64,000 nucleotides of DNA from Jannaschia maritima (GTDB taxonomy: Bacteria; Pseudomonadota; Alphaproteobacteria; Rhodobacterales; Rhodobacteraceae), in NCBI RefSeq assembly GCF_030973515.1, contig NZ_JARGZA010000005.1, positions 1-64,000 on the forward strand, written 5' to 3'. How positions within the stretch are numbered: the stretch's first letter is position 1; the number at the start of each line of letters is the position of its first letter. Under the pieces are notes generated by a model that was not told where the DNA came from, did not search any database, and worked only from the letters and a program-made list of their open reading frames with translations. Below are positions 43,484 through 51,524 of the stretch, piece after piece. A program made the position numbers and the translations under genes.

Positions 43484-44265
43484 CGGATCTGCGTCGTCGC
43501 GCCGAGCATCTGGTCGGCGGCGGTGATGACCTTGGCGTTCATCTCGTAGCTGCGCTGCGCCTCGATCAGGTCGGTGATCTCGCGCACCGCGTCGACGCTG
43601 CTGTCCTCCAGGTAACCCTGGCGGAACACGCCCAGGCCGTCCTGCCCCGCCAGGCCGTTGATCGCGGCGCCCGACGCCTCCGTTTCGGCATAGAGGTTCG
43701 AGCCCAGCGCCTCCAACCCCTTCTCGTTGGTGAACCCCGTCAGGGTCAGCTGGCCCAGGAGCTCCGGCTCCACCTGGTCCAGGAAGTAGACGTACACCTC
43801 GCCGTCGGCGTTGATGCTGACCGAACGCGCGTCTTCCGGGATCGTGATGTCGGGCACGATCGGATAGCCGTCGTTCGTGACCAGCTGCCCCTCGCCCGTC
43901 TTCTTCAGCGCCCCGTCGCGGGTATAGGCGGCCCCGCCTGACGGCAGCGTCACCTCGATGTATCCCTTGCCGCTGATGGCCACGTCCAGATCGCCGCCGG
44001 TGGCCTGGATGGTGCCCTGCTGGGGGTCCATCGACACGCTGGCCGCCCGCACGCCCAGGCCCATCTGGATGCCGGTCGGCACGACCGACCCGGTGGTCGA
44101 GCTGATCGAGCCGGGGCGCGACATCTGCTGGTAATGCAGGTCCGCGAACTCCGCCCGCCGCGCGTTGTAGGCGGTGGTGCTCATGTTCGACAGGTTCTGC
44201 GATATGACCTCGACGCGCATCTGCTGCGCGTTCATGCCGGTCGCGGCGATCGAAAGGGCTCTCAT
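43480..44265 (-). CDS. flgG: Distal rod protein FlgG
   Basis: A 261-aa rod protein. The N-terminal block RALSIAATGMNAQQMRVEVI then SQNLSNMSTTAYNARRAEF, and the C-terminal YEMNAKVITAADQMLGATTQIR are the axial-protein helices. The middle domain holds GVRAASVSMDPQQG. Preceded by flgF with a 12-base gap. Confidence 0.95.
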   Translation of the reverse strand: MRALSIAATGMNAQQMRVEVISQNLSNMSTTAYNARRAEFADLHYQQMSRPGSISSTTGSVVPTGIQMGLGVRAASVSMDPQQGTIQATGGDLDVAISGKGYIEVTLPSGGAAYTRDGALKKTGEGQLVTNDGYPIVPDITIPEDARSVSINADGEVYVYFLDQVEPELLGQLTLTGFTNEKGLEALGSNLYAETEASGAAINGLAGQDGLGVFRQGYLEDSSVDAVREITDLIEAQRSYEMNAKVITAADQMLGATTQIR

Positions 44266-44277
44266 CGGGGGGCGTCC

Positions 44278-44994
44278 TTACCTTGGATCCATGATGCGCA
44301 GCATCGCGCGCAGGCGTTCGTCTTCCTTTTGCAGGATGTTCTGTCCCAGGCCGTAGGCGTTCTGGACCTCGACCATCCGCGCGATCTCCAGCACCGGCGC
44401 GGTGTTCGACCCCTCCAGGAAGCCGTGCAGGATGCGCCCGTTCTCGACCGGCAGCAGCGCGCCCTCGTGGGCGAACCGCGTGTCGGACACGCGCTGCAGG
44501 CCGACCGCGTCGTCGGGCACGACCAGGCCCATCTGCGCAAAGGGCGCGCCGTCCCGGCTCAGGGTGCCGTCGGGGGCCACGGATATGTCGCCGTCGCCCG
44601 GCGGGATCTGGATGGGCGCGCCGCCCCCGTCCAGCACCGGCAAGCCGTCATGCGTCGTCAGCGTGCCGAACGGGTCGGCCACGAAGGACCCCGCCCGCGT
44701 CAGCAGCGGTCCGTCCGCCCCGCCCACGGTGAAGAAGCCCGGCCCCTCCACCGCCATGTCGTAGGTCCCGCCCGTCAGCTCCAGCCCACCCTGCGTCAGG
44801 TCGATCGTCCGCCCGTGGGCGTGCCCCAGCGACAGCGACGGCGCGTCGGATTCCGCGGCCGCGATGTATTCCTCGAAGATTAGCCCTTCCGCGCGATAGC
44901 CCGTGGTCGACGCGTTCGCGATGTTCTGCGCGATGGTCGCCATCTCGCGCATCAGCCCCGCCTGGCGGGTGATCGAGGGATAGATCCCGTCCAT
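44278..44994 (-). CDS. flgF: Proximal rod protein FlgF
   Basis: A 238-aa rod protein: YPSITRQAGLMREMATIAQN, IANASTTGYRAEGLIFEEY, TYDMAVEGPGFFTV and the C-terminal ARMVEVQNAYGLGQNILQKE. It follows fliQ closely (3 bases). Shorter C terminus than FlgG, as usual. Confidence 0.94.
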   Translation of the reverse strand: MDGIYPSITRQAGLMREMATIAQNIANASTTGYRAEGLIFEEYIAAAESDAPSLSLGHAHGRTIDLTQGGLELTGGTYDMAVEGPGFFTVGGADGPLLTRAGSFVADPFGTLTTHDGLPVLDGGGAPIQIPPGDGDISVAPDGTLSRDGAPFAQMGLVVPDDAVGLQRVSDTRFAHEGALLPVENGRILHGFLEGSNTAPVLEIARMVEVQNAYGLGQNILQKEDERLRAMLRIMDPR

Positions 44995-44997
44995 GGC

Positions 44998-45264
44998 TCA
45001 GGCCCCCATGATGATGGGCAGCAGCGTGTCGGTGAAGTACCGGCCCAGCGTCAGGGTCATGAACCCCATCGTCACCCAGAACACGCCCAGCATCGCGGCC
45101 ATCTTCGGCACGAAGGTCAGCGTCATCTCCTGCACGGACGTCAGCGCCTGGACCAGGCCGATCGCCACGCCCACCAGCAGCGCTGCCGCCAGGATGGGGG
45201 TGGAGATCAGGGTGGCGATCCACAGCCCCTGCTGCAGCGTCTCGAAGAAGATGCTGTCGTCCAT
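44998..45264 (-). CDS. fliQ: Flagellar export gate protein FliQ
   Basis: An 88-aa protein with two membrane helices: GLWIATLISTPILAAALLVG and MAAMLGVFWVTMGFMTLTLG. Between them VQALTSVQEMTLTFVPK is the family loop. It overlaps fliE by one base. Separation of fliQ from fliP and fliR is normal in this order. Confidence 0.94.
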   Translation of the reverse strand: MDDSIFFETLQQGLWIATLISTPILAAALLVGVAIGLVQALTSVQEMTLTFVPKMAAMLGVFWVTMGFMTLTLGRYFTDTLLPIIMGA

Positions 45265-45539
45265 CAGACGGGCATCCGCAGCAGTTCCTGGTACGCCTCG
45301 ACGACCTTGTCGCGCACGGCGACCGTGGCGGATATCGCCATCTGGCTCTCGGCCAGCGCGGTCACCAGGTCATGCGGATTGCCGTCGCCGGTGACGGCGC
45401 GCGCCGCCTCCGCCTCGCCCTTCTGCAGGGTCGCCATGAAGTCCTGCGCGGCCTGCGCCAGGCCGGACGGGTCGGCGTCCGGCTTGGCCTGTGGCGCCGC
45501 GGCATAGCCGGACAGGGCTTGTACGCTTCGGATGTCCAT
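45264..45539 (-). CDS. fliE: Basal-body protein FliE
   Basis: A 91-aa protein joining the MS ring and rod. The helical C-terminal part DLVTALAESQMAISATVAVRD then KVVEAYQELLRMPV is the FliE signature. Overlaps fliQ (TGATG); 33 bases after flgC. Confidence 0.92.
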   Translation of the reverse strand: MDIRSVQALSGYAAAPQAKPDADPSGLAQAAQDFMATLQKGEAEAARAVTGDGNPHDLVTALAESQMAISATVAVRDKVVEAYQELLRMPV

Positions 45540-45572
45540 GTCTCACTCCATTCTGGAAGGGGTCGGGACGGG

Positions 45573-45965
45573 CTATCGCTTCAGGATGTCGTAGAGCGAC
45601 GAGGACATGCGCCGCGTCTGCTCGAACATCTTCAGGTTCGCCTCGTAGGATCGCTGCGCTTCCTGCGCGTCCGCGATCTCCAGGATCAGGTTGACGTTCG
45701 ACCCGTCGTAGAACCCGTCGGGCCCCGCCATCGGGTGGTTCGGATCGTGGATGCGGCGCAGATCGGCGCGGTCCAGCCGGACGGGCCCGGCCTCCACCTC
45801 GCCGCTGCGGCGGCCCTCGTCCACCATGGCCTGGAACGCCACCGTCTTGCGCCGGTATCCCGGCGTGTCCGCATTGCTGATGTTCTCGGCCACGTGCCGG
45901 ATGCGCTGGCCCTGCGCCTTCAGGCCGGACGACAGGATGCGAAGGGCGTCGGAGAACTCGGTCAT
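45573..45965 (-). CDS. flgC: Proximal rod protein FlgC
   Basis: A 130-aa rod protein: FSDALRILSSGLKAQGQRIR, HVAENISNADTPGYRRKTV, VNLILEIADAQEAQRSYEAN and KMFEQTRRMSSSLYDILKR. Seven bases after flgB. Confidence 0.95.
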   Translation of the reverse strand: MTEFSDALRILSSGLKAQGQRIRHVAENISNADTPGYRRKTVAFQAMVDEGRRSGEVEAGPVRLDRADLRRIHDPNHPMAGPDGFYDGSNVNLILEIADAQEAQRSYEANLKMFEQTRRMSSSLYDILKR

Positions 45966-45972
45966 CGGTCGG

Positions 45973-46350
45973 TCACCCTCGGCCCAAGCTGGCGCGCAGG
46001 AGGTCCATCGACGCGCGGTACACGGTGATGGCCCGGTTGTGGGCGCGCTGCGCGTCCGTGCCGCGCAGGATCTCGGTCTCCAGATCGACGCCGTTGCCGT
46101 TGGGGTCGAGCGGCCCTTCCTGCGTCACCTCCCGCCAGGGCCGCGCGGGCCCGTCGCCCAGATGGCCCGGGCGGGTGCGGCGCTGCGCGAAGGACGCGTC
46201 CACGTCCAGGCCGGGGTCGAACGGGGTCAGGTCGAAAGGGCGGAAGCCGGGCGTGTCGGCGTTCACGATGTTGCGGGCGGTCACGGCCTGCCGGTCGGCC
46301 GCGTGGCGGGCGGCGTCGGCCGCCAGCGACAGGATCGCGGGCATTTGCAT
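45973..46350 (-). CDS. flgB: Proximal rod protein FlgB
   Basis: A 125-aa rod protein: AARHAADRQAVTARNIVNAD, TPGFRPFDLTPF, and a C-terminal helix AQRAHNRAITVYRASMDLLR. The ATG at 46350 follows GGGAGTG; a second ATG two codons later is possible. First gene of the flg operon, with 85 bp to the divergent fliI. Confidence 0.92.
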   Translation of the reverse strand: MQMPAILSLAADAARHAADRQAVTARNIVNADTPGFRPFDLTPFDPGLDVDASFAQRRTRPGHLGDGPARPWREVTQEGPLDPNGNGVDLETEILRGTDAQRAHNRAITVYRASMDLLRASLGRG

Positions 46351-46435
46351 CGGTTCACTCCCGTGGTTCGCAACGAAGCCTTAAGGGCGATTCCTTTACG
46401 CATCGTTTCCAGGACATCACCAAAGCGGACGCCCC

Positions 46436-47734
46436 ATGGATCACACGCCCCTGGACACGCTGCGCGCACGCGTGGCCCCCCTTTCCGCCATCCGCCCCCT
46501 GGGCCGGGTGAAACGCCTGGACGACGGGCGGCTGGACCTCGCGGGCCTGTCCCGCGCCGCGCGCCTGGGCGAGGAGGTGGCCCTGCGCGGCCCCGGCGGC
46601 GCCCGTGCGGAGGTCGTGTCGATCGACGCCGACCGCGTCACGGCCATGCCCTACGGCGCGATGGACGGGCACGGGATCGGCGCCGCGGTCGAGCTGTGCG
46701 GCCCGCCCGCCATCGCGCCCGCCGACACCTGGCTGGGGCGCATCGTGGACCCGTTCGGCGCGCCCCTCGACGGACGCCCGCTGGGGCGCGGCGCGGCGCG
46801 CCCGATCCACGCCGACCCGCCCGAGGCCGGGCGGCGCGCGGGGTTCGGGGACCGCCTGGCCACCGGCTACACCGCCCTCGACACGCTGCTACCCATCGTG
46901 GACGGGCAGCGCATGGGGGTCTTCGCCGGGTCGGGCGTGGGCAAGTCCCGCCTCCTGGGCGATCTGGCCAACCGGATGGAGGCCGACGTCGTCGTGACGG
47001 CGCTCGTGGGCGAGCGCGGGCGCGAGGTGTCGGGCTTCGCGCGCGACGTCCTGGGCGCGGACGGCATGCGTCGCACGGTCGTCGTCGCCGCGACGTCGGA
47101 CCGCGCCGCCAACGTCCGCCGCCGCTGCGTGCCCGCGGCCCTCGCCGTGGCGGAGCACTTCCGCGACCGGGGGGCGAAGGTCCTGTTCCTGTGCGACAGC
47201 CTGACCCGCCACGCCGAGTCGTGCCGCGACGTGGCCGCGGCCACGGGCCAGCGGCTGGACGGCGGGATGCCCCCCGGCCTGACCGCGAACCTGGCCGCCC
47301 TGGTCGAACGGACGGGCCCCGGCAGCGACGGCAAGCCCGCCATCACGTCGGTCTTCACCGTGCTGGTCGCGGGGTCCGACATGGAAGGCCCCGTGGCCGA
47401 CACGGTCCGCGGCCTCATCGACGGCCACGTGGTCCTGTCGCGCGGAATCGCCGAAGGCGGCCGCTATCCGGCCATCGACGTCCTGGCCTCCGTCAGCCGG
47501 TCCCTGCCCGACTGCGCCACGCCCGAGCAGAACGCGCTGCTGGGCCAGGTCCGCGCCGCGATGGAGACGTATCGCCGCAACGAGCTGATGGTGACCTCCG
47601 GCCTCTACGAGAAGGGCCGCGACCCCGCGCTGGATGCGGCCATCCGCCTGCGCCCCGCGCTGGAGGCCGCGCTGTCCGACCGCAGCGGCGGCGTGGACGA
47701 TTCGTTCGACAGGCTGCGCGCCGCCATGACCTGA
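46436..47734 (+). CDS. fliI: Flagellum-specific ATPase FliI
   Basis: A 432-aa export ATPase related to F1-beta. Walker A is AGSGVGKS (164-171), with GERGREVSGF, the Walker B region VLFLCDSLTRHAE and the T3S ATPase signature PSLPDCA-like block SRSLPDCATPEQ. It binds FliH and helps unfold export substrates. Its own Shine-Dalgarno is weak. It stands alone between two minus-strand operons and converges with the DUF1217 gene. Confidence 0.96.
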   Translation: MDHTPLDTLRARVAPLSAIRPLGRVKRLDDGRLDLAGLSRAARLGEEVALRGPGGARAEVVSIDADRVTAMPYGAMDGHGIGAAVELCGPPAIAPADTWLGRIVDPFGAPLDGRPLGRGAARPIHADPPEAGRRAGFGDRLATGYTALDTLLPIVDGQRMGVFAGSGVGKSRLLGDLANRMEADVVVTALVGERGREVSGFARDVLGADGMRRTVVVAATSDRAANVRRRCVPAALAVAEHFRDRGAKVLFLCDSLTRHAESCRDVAAATGQRLDGGMPPGLTANLAALVERTGPGSDGKPAITSVFTVLVAGSDMEGPVADTVRGLIDGHVVLSRGIAEGGRYPAIDVLASVSRSLPDCATPEQNALLGQVRAAMETYRRNELMVTSGLYEKGRDPALDAAIRLRPALEAALSDRSGGVDDSFDRLRAAMT

Positions 47735-47795
47735 TCGCCTGGCCGGTCGAGCGGCGCGCCCGGGCCGGCCGCTTCGCGTGTCGGGGCGACCTCGC

Positions 47796-47839
47796 GCATG
47801 CGTGGGGCGCATGCAGGGGATGCACGGGGGGCGCCCCCC
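47796..47839. repeat. 12-bp G-rich repeats and a GC palindrome after fliI
   Basis: GCATGCGTGGGG (47796-47807), CGCATGCAGGGG (47808-47819) and ATGCACGGGGGG (47820-47831) form an imperfect period-12 repeat. The last copy runs into the perfect 14-bp palindrome GGGGGGCGCCCCCC (47826-47839). The 12-mer ATGCACGGGGGG is also found at 2463-2474 in the other G-rich repeat. Between convergent fliI and DUF1217 genes it may end transcripts from both sides. Confidence 0.65.
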
Positions 47840-47851
47840 ACCGCGCGGTGC

Positions 47852-48637
47852 TCAGAACCCGCGCAACAGCTGCAGCGCCGGACTGGTCGGACCACCCGCC
47901 CCCGACTGGGTTCCGGCCCGCACCAGATACAGGTCGATCACCCGCGACAGCGTATCCGCCTCGGCCAGCTCGGACACGTCCGCGATGCCGAACGCGCCCG
48001 CCGCGCGGTCCTTGAACACCTCCAGCTGGCGGTCGATGTCGAGCGCGCCGAAGCTCGCGGGCAAGCCCAGCGCGCCTTCCAGGACGCTGCGCAGGGGCGG
48101 GGTTCCCATGATGGTGAACCACTTGGAATTCTCGGATCCCTCCCCCGTCACGACGTCCGCCAGCTCGCGCTTGGCGTTCAGCGCCAGGCGCATGGAATTG
48201 TCGGCCTGCCCCACGGCCGCCTCGAACGACTGCTCGCGGAACCGCGCCTCGATCCGGTCGGCGAAGCCGGGCACCTTCGTGTTGGGGAACAGGGGCTCGT
48301 CGAAGCCGAAGGCGCGGGCCATGTCGAAGTAGCGCCGGTCCGACAGGCGGTTGGCCAGCGCGTCGTTGTCATAGGTCCCTTCCGACAGGACCTTCTGGAT
48401 GAAGAACGTGCTGTCGATGTCATCGGACAGCCCGAACGCCGCCAGCGCCACCTCCCGCAGCTGCCGATCGGCGACGAGCTGCTCCGCCGTCTCGACCTCG
48501 CCGATGTTCTCGCGGAAGTAGGTCAGCGCGCGGTCGTTCACCGCGGACTTGGCGAAGGCGTCCTGCTGGGTGTCCAAGGTGCGTTCGAGGAACCGCCACC
48601 CGGCGATCCCCCCCTGCGGCAGGACGGGCTGGAACAT
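47852..48637 (-). CDS. DUF1217 family flagellar protein
   Basis: A 261-aa mostly helical protein of the DUF1217 family, found with flagellar genes in alphaproteobacteria. Text: GWRFLERTLDTQQDAFAKSA, YFRENIGEVETAEQLVAD, ALAAFGLSDDIDSTFFIQKV and GQADNSMRLALNAKRELADV. No signal peptide. Its exact role is not known; in this family a part in filament or rotation control has been suggested. It overlaps flbT by one base. Confidence 0.85.
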   Translation of the reverse strand: MFQPVLPQGGIAGWRFLERTLDTQQDAFAKSAVNDRALTYFRENIGEVETAEQLVADRQLREVALAAFGLSDDIDSTFFIQKVLSEGTYDNDALANRLSDRRYFDMARAFGFDEPLFPNTKVPGFADRIEARFREQSFEAAVGQADNSMRLALNAKRELADVVTGEGSENSKWFTIMGTPPLRSVLEGALGLPASFGALDIDRQLEVFKDRAAGAFGIADVSELAEADTLSRVIDLYLVRAGTQSGAGGPTSPALQLLRGF

Positions 48638-49041
48638 CAGCCCGCCGCCCGGGCCAGCAGCGCGCCCTCGCGAGCCCGCAGATCCTGCACCGCCCGCAGC
48701 GCCGGATAGGGGCGCCCCGCGGCCAGCTCCTCGCCCACCGTGCGGACCAGGGCGCGGTCGGACGCGTCCACGAACGCGTCGTGCAGCGCGTCCAACGCGG
48801 GCGTGACCTGGGGCAGCGCGTCCTCCAGCGTCATGTCGCCCGCGACCACCATCTGCACCACGTGTCCCACGCGCCCCACGGGCGTGTCGGCCTGGGCGGG
48901 GTCGATGGCGTCGCGCATCCGCAGGATGGACGTGCCGGGCGTCAGCACGCGCAGGCGGCAGCCGCGGCCCGTGCTCTCGATCACCGCGCCGTTGACGAGC
49001 ACGCGCTCGCCTTCGCGCAGCTTCAGGACGAGACCGGCCAT
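48637..49041 (-). CDS. flbT: Flagellin mRNA regulator FlbT
   Basis: A 134-aa protein of the FlbT family: LVLKLREGERVLVNGAVIES, RLRVLTPGTSILRMRDAIDP, and VVQMVVAGDMTLEDALPQV. In Caulobacter FlbT binds the flagellin mRNA leader and speeds its decay until export is ready. One base separates it from flaF; the flagellin leader at 51097-51111 could be its target. Confidence 0.93.
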   Translation of the reverse strand: MAGLVLKLREGERVLVNGAVIESTGRGCRLRVLTPGTSILRMRDAIDPAQADTPVGRVGHVVQMVVAGDMTLEDALPQVTPALDALHDAFVDASDRALVRTVGEELAAGRPYPALRAVQDLRAREGALLARAAG

Positions 49042-49042
49042 C

Positions 49043-49450
49043 TCAGGCGGCCTCGGTCGGGGTGGATTCGGGCACCGCCGGGGCGGCGGCGAGCCCGCCG
49101 ATCACGCGGCGGTTGACGTCCACCAGAAGGCGGATGTCGCCGCCCCCGCGCAACACGGCCTTCGTTTGCCGGTCCACGAAGCCGGCCAGGTTGGCCAGTC
49201 CCGCGCGCAGCGCTTCGGGCATCGCGTTCGAATCGTCGAACACGGCCACCGCGACCGCGTTCCAAAGGGACAGGTTGTCGTTCAGGACCTCGACCCGAGC
49301 GGCGATGTCGGCGTCGGGGTCGGCGTGCAGGGCGATCAGGCGGCGCGTGACCTGGGTGAAGACGCGCGCCTCGGCGTCCTTCGGCGCGGCCATGGCCTGA
49401 CTGGCCGCGGTCGTGGCATAGGCGCCGGACTGGGGTCGTGAGAAATGCAT
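49043..49450 (-). CDS. flaF: Flagellin synthesis regulator FlaF
   Basis: A 135-aa helical protein of the FlaF family: FTQVTRRLIALHAD, VLNDNLSLWNAVAVAVFDDS, and LVDVNRRVIGGLAAAP. FlaF is needed for flagellin production and acts with FlbT. It follows fliC with an 80-bp gap containing a hairpin at 49483-49505. Confidence 0.92.
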   Translation of the reverse strand: MHFSRPQSGAYATTAASQAMAAPKDAEARVFTQVTRRLIALHADPDADIAARVEVLNDNLSLWNAVAVAVFDDSNAMPEALRAGLANLAGFVDRQTKAVLRGGGDIRLLVDVNRRVIGGLAAAPAVPESTPTEAA

Positions 49451-49482
49451 CGGTGTTGATCCGTTCTGGAAGGGTCGGACAA

Positions 49483-49505
49483 GGGGCCGCGCTTTGCACG
49501 GCCCC
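49483..49505 (-). terminator. Hairpin between fliC and flaF
   Basis: GGGGCCG (49483-49489) pairs with CGGCCCC (49499-49505) over a 9-base loop, 26 bases after the fliC stop. There is no T-run after it on the minus strand. Partial termination here would make flagellin mRNA more abundant than flaF-flbT mRNA. Confidence 0.45.
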
Positions 49506-49530
49506 CATCGTCAGAAGGCTAGGCCCGGCT

Positions 49531-51072
49531 TTACCGGAACAGCGCCAGGATCGACTGCGGCGCCTGGTTGGCGATCGACAGCGACTGGGTGGCCAGCTGC
49601 TGCTGGACCTGCAGCGCCTGCAGACGGGCGGACGCCTCCTCCATGTTGGCATCCACCAGCGAACCGATGCCCGACGTGAAGTTGTCGATCAGATTGCCCA
49701 TGAAGTCGTTCTGCTTCTCGATCCGGCCTTGGGCCGAACCCAGCGACGCGGCGGCGTCGATGGAATTGGAGATTAGCGTCTCGATCGTGTCGAGGGCCTT
49801 GCTGGCGTTCTCGTTCGAGTCGACGTTCAGGTTGTCCAGACCGAACAGGCCCCCGGTGGCGTCGCCGCCGGTCGTGACCTGCAGGCCGAAGGCCTGACCA
49901 CCGGTATCGTCGTCGACCGCCAAGCTCCAAGTGCCGTCGTCGGCCTGCGTGGCCCGCGCCTCGACACCATCGGTGTCCGACGTGTTGATCGCCGTGGCGA
50001 GACCCTTGGCGACGTCCTCCATCGACTCGGACTTGCCGGCCACATAGAAGAAGCTGTCTCCGCCGACCGTGACGCTGAAGGTGTCGCCTTCGGACAGGGC
50101 CGTGGTGGAGGACAGATCGATCGTCTCCGCACGTTGTTCGATCGTGCCGGACGTCGCACTCGGCGGCGAGGTGTTGCCGTTCACCTCGGTGACCGCGATC
50201 GTCGAGGCAGCCCCGGTTTCCGCGAGGTTCGCGACGTCGACGGATTCGTAGGCGTTGGTGTTCGAGATCGTCAGGACACCGCCGGTGTTGTCCGCCGTGA
50301 CCCCTTCGAGACCCAGTGCGTTGATCTGACCCTTCAAGGCGTCCGCTACGTCGGCCGCGTTGGTGGTGGTCGCCGTGAAGGACAGCGAATTGCCGTTGAT
50401 GTCGAGGCTCAGTGTGTCGCCGACGGCGATGGTGCCGCCGATCGTGATGTCCATGTCCTTGCCGGTGGCAGCCGTCGTCGTCGTCACGGCGGCGCCTTGG
50501 GAATCCGTGATCGTGCCGTAGTCGGCGACCGTCACGCCGGACAGCGCGGTCGTGCCACGATTGCCGGCGTCGGTCGTCAGGTCCTGGCGGCTGACGGAGA
50601 TGTTGCTCGCCGCGACGCCCGAGCTGCTGCGATCGAGCGACGAGAGGATCTCGACGTCTTCGGAGCCCTTGACCAGGTTCAGGCCGTTGAACTGCGCGGC
50701 GCCCACGGTCGACTTGATCTGGTTCACCAGCTCGTCGATGTCGGCCTTGATCTTGCCGCGGTCGACGTTCTCTTCCTGGGACGCGACGACCTTGCCCTTG
50801 ATCTCGGTCAGCAGGTCGGTGACCCGCTCGGACGCGGTGCGCGCGACGGCGACCGTGCTGTCGCCCAGGTTCAGGCTGTCCTGGATGGCCTTGAAGCCGG
50901 CGACGTCGGACTCCATGGTCTTGGAGATGGCCCAGACGGCCGAGTTGTCCTTGGCGTTGGCGATCGACTTGCCGGTCGAGATCTCGCCCTGGGTCATGCC
51001 CAGGTTCTTGTTGATGTTCTGCAGGGTCTGCAGCGCGACCATCGCGCTGTTGTTGGTCAGGATCGAAGACAT
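49531..51072 (-). CDS. fliC: Flagellin
   Basis: A 513-aa filament protein. N-terminal D0/D1: SSILTNNSAMVALQTLQNIN and KDNSAVWAISKTMESDVAGF; C-terminal D1/D0: QNDFMGNLIDNFTSGIGSL then QLATQSLSIANQAPQSILAL. The variable centre (about 170-420) is acidic and Thr/Asp-rich and longer than in the roughly 280-400-aa flagellins usual in this group. The ATG at 51072 (MSSILTNN) has AAGGA upstream. Its leader has a hairpin and a perfect CtrA box about 120 bases upstream. Confidence 0.96.
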   Translation of the reverse strand: MSSILTNNSAMVALQTLQNINKNLGMTQGEISTGKSIANAKDNSAVWAISKTMESDVAGFKAIQDSLNLGDSTVAVARTASERVTDLLTEIKGKVVASQEENVDRGKIKADIDELVNQIKSTVGAAQFNGLNLVKGSEDVEILSSLDRSSSGVAASNISVSRQDLTTDAGNRGTTALSGVTVADYGTITDSQGAAVTTTTAATGKDMDITIGGTIAVGDTLSLDINGNSLSFTATTTNAADVADALKGQINALGLEGVTADNTGGVLTISNTNAYESVDVANLAETGAASTIAVTEVNGNTSPPSATSGTIEQRAETIDLSSTTALSEGDTFSVTVGGDSFFYVAGKSESMEDVAKGLATAINTSDTDGVEARATQADDGTWSLAVDDDTGGQAFGLQVTTGGDATGGLFGLDNLNVDSNENASKALDTIETLISNSIDAAASLGSAQGRIEKQNDFMGNLIDNFTSGIGSLVDANMEEASARLQALQVQQQLATQSLSIANQAPQSILALFR

Positions 51073-51095
51073 CGGGTTTTTTCCTTGAACGGATG

Positions 51096-51112
51096 CGCCT
51101 GCTTTGCAGGCG
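51096..51112 (-). promoter_or_regulatory. Hairpin in the flagellin mRNA leader
   Basis: CGCCTGC (51096-51102) and GCAGGCG (51106-51112) form a 7-bp stem with a TTT (AAA in RNA) loop, 24 bases upstream of the fliC ATG. The Caulobacter flagellin leader is a target of FlbT, and flbT is two genes downstream here, so this is a candidate regulator site. No binding evidence can be read from the sequence. Confidence 0.5.
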
Positions 51113-51188
51113 GTGTGGCAGCTTCTGCCGGTGGGGCGACGGCCCCGGAACGGTCCTTCTGGACAGCCAGGGGATGGCCCGCGGGTCG

Positions 51189-51203
51189 TTAAGCGGGGGT
51201 TAA
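51189..51203 (-). promoter_or_regulatory. CtrA-type box upstream of fliC
   Basis: TTAA-GCGGGGG-TTAA has both half-sites and the exact 7-base spacing of the CtrA consensus TTAA-N7-TTAA; on the minus strand it reads TTAACCCCCGCTTAAC. It lies about 117-131 bases before the flagellin ATG. CtrA control of flagellar genes is known in Rhodobacterales, so this is a likely activator site for fliC. Confidence 0.7.
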
Positions 51204-51344
51204 GCCGCGCCGCCGCGATGTCCTGCATTTGTTGGGGTTTCGGGACGCCTCCACGCGTTCACGCAAGCGCCACATGGGGGCCGCGAACGCGCCGCGTCTC
51301 CGCCTCGGACGGGGGCGTGCGCGGCGTTTCCGTTTCGCGCCGGG

Positions 51345-51442
51345 TCGTCCTCGGACTCGATCCGGGGGACCTCCTCGAATGGGCGCGACCTTGCCGTCGC
51401 GCGTACGGCGACAGGTCCTCGGGGCGAGCCCGGGGATGACGG
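51345..51442. repeat. Three-hairpin dispersed repeat, copy B
   Basis: CCTCGGA-CTCGA-TCCGGGG (51349-51367), a middle stem GCGCGAC-CTTGCC-GTCGCGC (51383-51402), and CCTCGGG-GCGAG-CCCGGGG (51417-51435) followed by ATGACGG. Outer stems and flanks match copy A at 41762-41844; the middle stem differs in sequence but not in shape. Confidence 0.75.
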
Positions 51443-51524
51443 CGCGCATTGCGGCTGCATCGCTCCAAACGAAGAGGGGCCGCACCTTCCGGCGCGACCC
51501 CCTTCCCTCGCGATCGTCCCCCGA

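Larger units (their letters stand above)
51073..51524. other. Intergenic stretch between fliC and the ribose-type operon
   Basis: About 450 bp with no credible gene. From left to right it holds the flagellin leader with its hairpin (51096-51112), the CtrA-type box (51189-51203), and copy B of the three-hairpin repeat (51345-51442). The rest is GC-rich without a feature I can name. Confidence 0.6.

Noticed and set aside
46375-46400. TTAAGG and TTTAC in the flgB-fliI gap as a CtrA box
   Set aside because: Half-site spacing and sequence do not fit TTAA-N7-TTAA.
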